Shown here piece by piece: positions 54,701-63,700 of a stretch of 64,000 nt of DNA. Under the pieces are notes generated by a model, which had not been told where the DNA came from, ran no database searches, and saw nothing but the letters and a program-made list of their open reading frames with translations. Location of the stretch: NCBI RefSeq assembly GCF_037975245.1, contig NC_092580.1, forward strand, positions 23,052,501 to 23,116,500, written 5' to 3'. Every line of letters begins with the position of its first letter. The stretch's first letter is position 1. Source of the stretch: Apostichopus japonicus. Taxonomy: Eukaryota > Echinodermata > Holothuroidea > Aspidochirotida > Stichopodidae. Both the position numbers and the translations under genes were made by a program.

Positions 54701-57700
54701 ATCTACTCAAATTGGCTCACATAGAAAGTATGAAACAGGGATTTCAGGGTGATATAGAAGACTCATTGAGTTAAGAAAGAAGGTGAAATTGGAATGAAGA
54801 TGTCAAGAGGGAGCTGAGGAGTTAGAGGAGGAGAAGGAAGAGAGGGTTTGGAGGTGAGGTTTTATGGTGACAGTTATAGATGTGGCTGTGTCTCAAGTGC
54901 AGAAGAGCTCTCCATGTGATCATGATCAGATGTAGCACACAGCAGACTGAATTGTTAACTTGTGCAACAGAATCTCAAATCATAGAGCAGCTCAGTATTG
55001 CCATATTTTTAAGTACTGGCTAGTTACTGTACATGTGTACATACCATTCAGGTGGGTGGTTCATATAAACTTAGTTTAGGTGATAAAAATGACATCTATT
55101 GTATATAAAATAATGGAAGTTTGTTCTCCATTTAAACCTATTAAAAACTTGTAAAACAAAAGTGTTTAATGTACAATCCTCCCTGCCCTCCCCCTCCCCC
55201 TGTCTGATACTTATGTACAGTGTATTTACACCTAATCTGATGTCTGTCTGGCACCCTTCACCTCTCCTATGTAGGCTACTAGATAATATTATTTAAATGT
55301 GGCTTGTGATCCTGGAACACATTGAGAGCAATGTTTAGGTCGGTCGCATTTGCCCCCAACCCCACCTGCCCCCAACCCTCCACTAATGCAAATTTGCTTC
55401 TGACTTTTGTCTTTTAACGCATGGTAGATGTACCATGTCAAAAAAAGAGAATTTGGTTCAGTTTAATCTCGGATTGATAACAGTTAATGCGAACGAGATT
55501 GTATTTAGTGACACAATATACTGTAACATCACACAGAAACATTTGGTACCTGAACAAATTGATGCTACCATTGTGAACAACACTACTTGAAGGTGAGGGG
55601 GCTTCAGAATCATGACATTGATCTCAAAATTCTGTTTGCCCACAGACACATTATCCAAACAAGAATAAAGGATTTTGTTACTCAATTTCAAGAATAACGT
55701 TTGCAAGCATTAACATTTACCGACATTATCAAACTAGATAATACTCTGAAAATAGTTTGATCAAAGACATTGTTCAAAATACCATTATGTGTTTCTTTAG
55801 CATTCTCTACTCTACAATTTTATATATAGGGTAAGATTAACCTTATTGTCGGGCAACGAGTCATACATAAATTTTGGGGCCACAGAGCTTTATGGTATTC
55901 GAAGCAGGGGATGTGTTTAAATTTTAATCCAAGAAACACAGTTTAACATGTACGGTGCATTAACGTGGGTAAAGATCTCATTAATATATCTAATAACCCT
56001 ATAATTTGGAAAGTAATATGAACTGGCAGCACAAACAAAATTCTATTCAAAAATATTTTTTGTAAATATTTTGATATAGGTCACATTTCCAATATTTTTT
56101 TCCTTTTGATTGTTACCTTTTTTTTCTCTTGGGCCCTCTAAATCAGGAGCCCTGGGCCCAGGCTCATATGGCCCATTGGTCAATCCAGCCCCGTTTTAAT
56201 GCTACAGCAGCACAAAGAAAGAAAGAAAGAAATTGTCAGCTATACAGTGACATACATAAAAAAACATAATAATGCTAAGTGACATCGTTAGGAACTTATT
56301 CTTGCACTGTAAAGTGACCTTCTTGTGTGTTGTAATACCAAGAAGGTTTCATCATGGTGCCATAGCAACCTGGAGGCTCGAAGACATTTTACACTAACGT
56401 CATGAATACGTTTTTGTAGTCTTCAAGCCTCTACATCAATTTATATGTTATCATTAATAATTAATATGTTGTGTACTTCACGTGGCTGTTTGCATCATCT
56501 AGGTAATGCCTGGTATCTTTAGAGTGTCACTCAAGGACAGACCACAGTATCGCAAACTACGACACCTTGTAATTGTTTCTACCACAAGTGAACATTTCTT
56601 CATCAAGTAATAACATTTAAGGGGGAAAAAAGAACAAAGTTTTACTGGTTTTCTTCATCATTGTATGAAGTCAAACTTGGCTATTCAAGGTTATTAACTG
56701 CAACGTTATCGAATTTACAAGAATTGGAATATAGAACAGTTTTCCAAAATTTAGCCAGTTTCATGTGTGTTTGTGGTTTAAAGCAAATATCACTGGTATT
56801 GCATTGCAACTGTTATGGAGAAATTGCTATGTAATAAAATAAACATCTTGCTATGCAAAGTTGACAAATTACTATTCAAATCAAACTGCTGTACAGAAAT
56901 TTCATACTAGGACTTTATTCCCCTGTAAGTCTTCTTTGCAAGTTCTGAGAAAATGACAATCTTTGGATACTAGCAATTTAAACTAAAGCAACAAGACATG
57001 TTGAGATTTCTCCTGAGTAGCAATGCAGTTAGAAGTTTGCATAATTGCATAACAATTGCACTTTGGTTTATCCTGGTTGTAGAGTTGTCGATCAGTAAAT
57101 GCTGTCCATAAGAGGAACTGAGGGTTGCTACTGTATAGCTCCAGCCCTCTGGATAGTGGTCATGTAACTTTCAAATATTAATTTCATTTTTTTTTCAATT
57201 CAGCATGAAAATACAGAAACCACTCAATTGGTTTGACTCTTTTTTCAATTTAAGAAAATTCAGTTAACATGCTAAGAAAGAATAATTTTTTCGTCATCAT
57301 GTGACTGATTTATAAAGCAGGAAAATCATTTTGATGTTTTTTGTCATTTTCTTTTAGGAGCTGGTGCTCTAACCGCTAGGACTCCTTCCACCACCCATCC
57401 ACTGCTGGTTCGAAACATGTCCGATGATACAGCCAGTACTTCCCAGGGCACAGCTCCGATTAGGAATCTGCCCAGGGGAGGCAGGCAAAGGTTGCATGTC
57501 CGTCCAGGGGCCAGCAACTCACAGATGGTTCATATTTACCATTCAGGAGCTCACAGGCCGCTGAGTGTCTCGGCAGTCTTACGGTAGGTGTGATTAAGCA
57601 GCACAATGCTTCAAGCTTACATGAACATGTAGGGAAATTTTGATATCTGTGGGGTAGAGGGTGGACATAGGGGTTAAATGTTTCTGGAGGTGATTGGGTG

Positions 57701-60700
57701 GTAAAAATTACGACGACGTACAGTAAACAGAGCTTGGAAAGCACGTTGCTGACATTAATGGAAAGAAAGTATATTTGCAATGTGCATTCCTGCTTTGAGA
57801 AAAGCATTCTCTTTTGTTTCTCGTTCAAGTAATACATTTTGACCAAATTTTTCATCCTGTTTTACGGCTCATAACGAGGGTGATTTGTTACTAAGACCAG
57901 CATATTGATACTGGTGTTTTTGCAAGTTGAGCAATATCGAGATATATCATTGGCTATCATTTTATCAATTTATTAAAATTTCAAAGGTAATTTGATACTT
58001 GAGCTCAGGACAGTTCTTGGTTTCATTTGGGGTAAAAAATATGAAGAAAATATGTGTAAAATATCATAGCTTTTACTTCAGGAAGCAGTTGGGGCTAGAC
58101 TACCAGTTAAAAGTGTGTAGTAGAATATTAACTCTATTTGTAAGCATGGTGTCAGGTAAACCCATGATTGAAGATGGTGGAAATTGAAAACACAGTTTTC
58201 ATTTGGGGTATGAATATAGAACCTTTGTGTGCAATGTCATAGATGTTTACTTTAGGTAGCATTCAGAGTTAAAAACATACACTAATCAGTTAAAAGTATA
58301 TGGCAGAATGTAAACTGTATTTGAGAGCATGGTGTATTGTAAACCATGTTTGAAAATGTGGTGGATTGAAAACTATGTTTGAAAACATTGTATGTAAACC
58401 GTATTTGAAAGCATGGTGGAATGTGCACCGTGTCTGAAGTAGGTGGAGGGTGTGACTCATGTTTTGAGAGCATAGTATAATAATACACACCATGTTTGTT
58501 TTCTTTATAAGGTTACTGGGGATGTCCTCTAGTAGTGATGTAGTTCAAGTATCCCAGACAGGCAACCAAACCAGAGTTTACGTCAGTAACTCCAACAACG
58601 AACTCGGTGGCACCAGCTCTCTGGCTGATGACATCCTCAATCTAGATGATGGCACCAGAGAGGTAAGAGAAGGGGAAGGAGCAGAGGTGGGAAAGGGGCA
58701 GGAGTGGTGGAGAGAAGGGGGAAAGAGTGGGGGTGGGAAGGGAAAGGTGTGGGGGAGGGAAGGGGGAAGAAGAGGGGGTGGGAAGGAGAGGGGTGGGAAG
58801 GGGGAAGGAGCAGGTGGGAAGAGGAAGGAGTGGTGGTGAGAAGGGGAAGGAGCAGGGGTGTGATAGAGTCAAAGGAAGATGAAAGAAAGTGAAAAATGAC
58901 AGTTGGTTGAAGGATTTGTCTGACACCTGAAGATGATAACAGATAGTGTTTGCACCATATTAAGTGAAATAGACAAATAAGGTAAACTCATAGGGTTTAA
59001 AAATATTATCACTTTCTCAAGCTTCTTCCCTGTCCATACTCCTAAAGCTTCCAGAACCCTAAGACACAGTACTCAAGAAATACTTCACCGGTAAATCATC
59101 TCTATTATTCCTTTCCAGACCTTTCGTGATGGCTATATGAGCAACCCTGACCTTTCATCCAATGTTACTCCCGTATACAAACGGTGGGATGAAGAAGCTT
59201 CTATTCTGGATGGGGAGAGTATGTTCGATTGTGTAGAAGGTGAATATTTGTGGACCTGGAGCAGTCAGCATTCATTATCAAGGCATAATGTAGAATCAAG
59301 ATGTTGTATTTGTCTCATGTCAATTGCTTCAAAATGCATTTTTTGAAGCCATACTGTAACATTTGACTTCAAAGTATGATTATAATGGAGTTTTGAACAT
59401 GTATGAATTCACAATGAATATTTATATTCTTGATGGCACGTATAGGTTTGACCGTATAGTTTCCATTTCAGTACATTCTGGCAATCTCAGATATATATAT
59501 TATTTTTACTTATAAACATTTTCTGTTATAGTGAGTTGTCGTCATTTGCCACAGGAATAATATGTAGTAGGTTCAAATGAAGGAACACAAAGATTGATTC
59601 ATATACTATGTGAAAAGAAGAATACAAAAATCCCTTGATGTTGTAACTTTTGACAGTTGGTATAATATAATGACAGTTTGTATAACTTGACCTTTTAACA
59701 GTTGGTATAATGAAACACAGGGATGATCGTAACTGCAACCTTCTGGGTATGCTTAGGAACAGTTGGTATAATGAAACACAGGGAAGACCATAACTGCAAC
59801 CGTCCAGGTACACTTAGGAACAGTTGGTATAATTAAACACAGGGATGATCATAACTGCAACCTTCTGGGTATGCTTAGGAACAGTTGGTATAATTTAACA
59901 CAGGGAATGCCATAACTGCAACCGTCCAGGTACACTTAGGAACAGTTGGTATAATTAAACACAGGGAAGACCATAACTGCAACCTTCTGGGTATGCTCAG
60001 GAACAGTTGGTATAATAAAACACAGGGAAGACCATAACTATAACCGTCCAGGTATACTTAGGAACAGTTGGTATAATGAAACACAGGGAAGACCATAACT
60101 GCAACCGTCCAGGTATGCTTAGGAACAGTTGGTATAATAAAACACAGGGAAGACCATAACTGCAACCTTCTGGGTATGCTTAGGAACAGTTGGTATAATA
60201 AAACACGGAAGACCATAACTATAACCGTCCAGGTATGCTTAGGAACAGTTGGTATAATAAAACACAGGGAAGACCATAACTGCAACCTTCCAGGTATGCT
60301 TAGGAACAGTTGGTATGATAAAACACAGGGAAGATCATAACTGCAACCGTCCAGGTATGCTTAACAATAGCTCAGTCAGTCTTAGCAAACATCTCTCCCT
60401 CTTTGTTTATGTCCAAACAGCTTTAAAGAGACCAATCATTGAAGTCTTAGAGAATAGACGGGACCAAGAGATAGCTGAGAGGAAAGAGAAACTGAAGAAA
60501 CAAGCGGAAGAAGATGCCAAGAAGAAAGTGGAGGAGGCCCGGAAAGCGACGGCCAAGGCTTTACTGGGACACGGGAAGAAGAAAGGCAACGGGGTCGCTG
60601 CTGAAGCTACCAAAGCTGCCTCTAAAGAGGCAGAGGAAGAGAAGATGGAGGTATATTTAAATATTCATTAAACAGAAACAAAAAGGGAATAGAAATAAAT

Positions 60701-63700
60701 TTGCAAAATTGCGATGGTCTCTGTTTGGTTTGTGCATCTTCTGTGTTAAAGCTGACTACCTTGAATCAGGAAAAGAAGAGAGATTGTTATCCCTCCTCTC
60801 AGTGTAATGGGTTTGTCCAGGTTACTTTGTTTGTAGAGAAGCCTGTTCCAGAAAAGGTTTGGGTGTTCTCTGGCTGTGAGTAAAGAAACATTTTAACAAT
60901 TTGTGTTATGACAGAGCTTTTTCATTTTGAAATATTCAAAAAAATGTGCTACTTTTTGGCTATAAGCTCATGTCAGATATATGTAAAATATATCACTATT
61001 TGGTAACATTAACACAGTGCTTGAAAGATTATCAAATATCACCTTTTTTTTTTACTTTAGGTACCAATTAAACATTGAAATGAATATGGATATATGAAGA
61101 TGGTACAAACAAGTTAGCTTTTCATGTCTGCACAGTCCTAAAACTTAAACTTGATACATGCTGCTGTTAGAAATGCAGCAATTTTGTCAGGTTTCTATCT
61201 GGGCCATTTTGTTTATATTCAGGAGTTTTCATTGATTGGAAATGTCCATTACAAAGAGAGGAAAGGAAGGTTTTTGCATAGTAGCTTTGCATACATTTAG
61301 AAGTAGGTTTGAAACAGTAATTGATATTTTAAAGATGGCAAAAAAATCTATCTTGATTAAATAGATCAGTGACAACGGAGAGAAGACAAGTGGGGAACCA
61401 TCCAGTGGAACCAGTGAAGAAGCCTCGGATACTGTAACACCTGCAGCTCCAGACTCATGGGGTAAGCCACGAGATTCAGTAAATGCCAGAAGCTAACCCT
61501 CCCCCCACCCCCAACCCCCCCACTGCAACACCTGCAGCTTCAGACTCATGGGGTAAGCCACGAGATTCAGTAAAAGCCAGAAGCTAACCCCCCTCCCCCT
61601 CCCCTCCCTCTCTTCCTCTCCAACTGCTGCACTTTTACAAGCATGTGGTAAGTTTTGTACATTGGCAGAAAAATATTATCTCATGTTTTGTTTGTTATTC
61701 TAGGAGGCTACTACAAAGATTGACATTTCCATTTTATAAGGCATAATTGATTTCAAAGAAGTAATATAAATAATTTGTGATTATTCTTATCTTATCCTGC
61801 AGCAACAGCAGCTGCCCTCCTAAACACAACCGTGTTGCAAATGGCTCCAACTCTGGCTCAAGGCGCTGGTTCTGAAGTCATCAGGGTTCCCCAGGTACCT
61901 CCAGCCGTGCCTGATTTTGAGGGGGCAGAACAACCTCAGGGGGCATCTACTCCCATGGCCTCACCCTCGACGGTACCAGAAGAGAGACTGGAACCACCCA
62001 CCAGCACCAGGTACAGGGAATCATTTATCCTGTATGGCATCACAAAATGATATACAAAAATGGTCAAGTTGCTGTACAAATGTGAAAATGTATATAGCAG
62101 TTTTCTACACAGGAACTATATAGTAATCAATGATAGACAATATTCTAAGCTTTTGGAAAATGCTACACCAAATTTTCAACAGTAGATTCTTCCCTGAGGT
62201 ATGTAGGTAGAAAAAGTCACTGTCATATAGGTAATACAGTCACTAACTCAACTAAGTCTTACAAAAGGAGAGTTGGAAGTAACCTCCAGCTCTATCAACC
62301 TGTATCATAGACCAGTACATAGAGATGGCACCACTGATTAGAATCACCCAGTCTTCATGAAGCAAGTGAAGTTGACCACAGAATTTAGTGTCTTGTTGCA
62401 AATGTAGCCATAGACAGTGGAACTTGTATTAATGTGTGTAGGAAGGTCTCATGGCCGATTAAGTATTAAAAAGTATTTCTCAGAAGTGGCATCAAGCTAG
62501 ACATCTTTACAGTCAAAGACAACCTCCAAAAATCAAGTGTCCCTTCTCCCCTCCTACCCTTCCTCCCCCTCCTTCCCCTCCTCCCCCTCCTCTCCCTCCT
62601 CCCCCCTCCTCATCCACCCTTTCTGTCTTCCCTGTTGCTGTTTGTATTCTGTTACTGGTGTAATCATGCTGTTGTGAGGTTACCCCCTCCTCCCCTCTCT
62701 CCCTCCCCCTCTCCCTCCTCCCCCTCTCCCTCCTCCCCCTCTCCCTCCTCCCCCCTCTCCCTCCTCCCCCCTCTCCCTTCTCCCCCCTCTCCCTCCTCCC
62801 CCATCCTCTACCCTTTCTGTCTTCCCTGTTGTTGTTTGTATTCTATTACTGGTGTAATCTTGCTGTTGTAATATTGCTCATGTTTTTTTCTCTGTTTGCT
62901 TCAGTCCTATGGAGACATCCACAGCTGAGGGAGATGATAGGAGTGTTGGACCTCTCACCACCACATCAGATGTCCCTTCTGTTGCTGCTGGTGAGTTATT
63001 ATAAACATCAAATATCTTGTTATTTATTTTACAGTTTGCTCCCTTTTTGTATTAGTCATTGGATGTCAAACATTGTGCACTGTCCATGCTGCTTAGGACA
63101 ATTGATGTGTAATGCATAGTTCCTGTCCTTTTAATACTGCAATGCTTTTGCACACCTTTCACTGGTACGGTGATACCATGCAAACACACTCTGTTAATGG
63201 GGGTGATTTTAACAGATTTTATCACACTCTGAATGCTTTTGCAAATGTGTTCCCCCAACCAACTTGTAAACGTTTTATAAATGTCCCTTATACTTCCCCC
63301 TTAACGGAGTCACCTTCATTTGGAATGAAGACCACCTCCAATCCTGTTCCTTTGAGATGAGGACATTGAAATAGTGAAGGACAGACATTTTAGAGAAGAA
63401 AAGAAAGTATGGTAGTGGGGTCGGGGGGGGGGCAGGAGGGAGGATTAAAAAGAAAGGTAACAGCTGATTTTGACTCATTTCTTTTCTTGTCTTAGTAATC
63501 ACAACCACTAACAGTGCTGCAGAAGGCGCATCTGCGGGTGCACCGACTGTCCCCACCTCTGCTGCCGTCACCAGCACCCAGTCAGAGACTCACCCTGCCA
63601 CCTCGACTATCCTCTCTACCGTCACCACCACCCAGTCAGGACCGCATCCTGTCTCTGCCATCCTCTCTACCACCGGCGAGGTCACACTGAACTCTCTCCT

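Noticed and set aside
6741-63495. let-7 family microRNA, which human HUWE1 hosts in an intron (let-7f-2 and mir-98)
   Set aside because: I looked for TGAGGTAGTAGG and its complement and did not find them by eye in this window.
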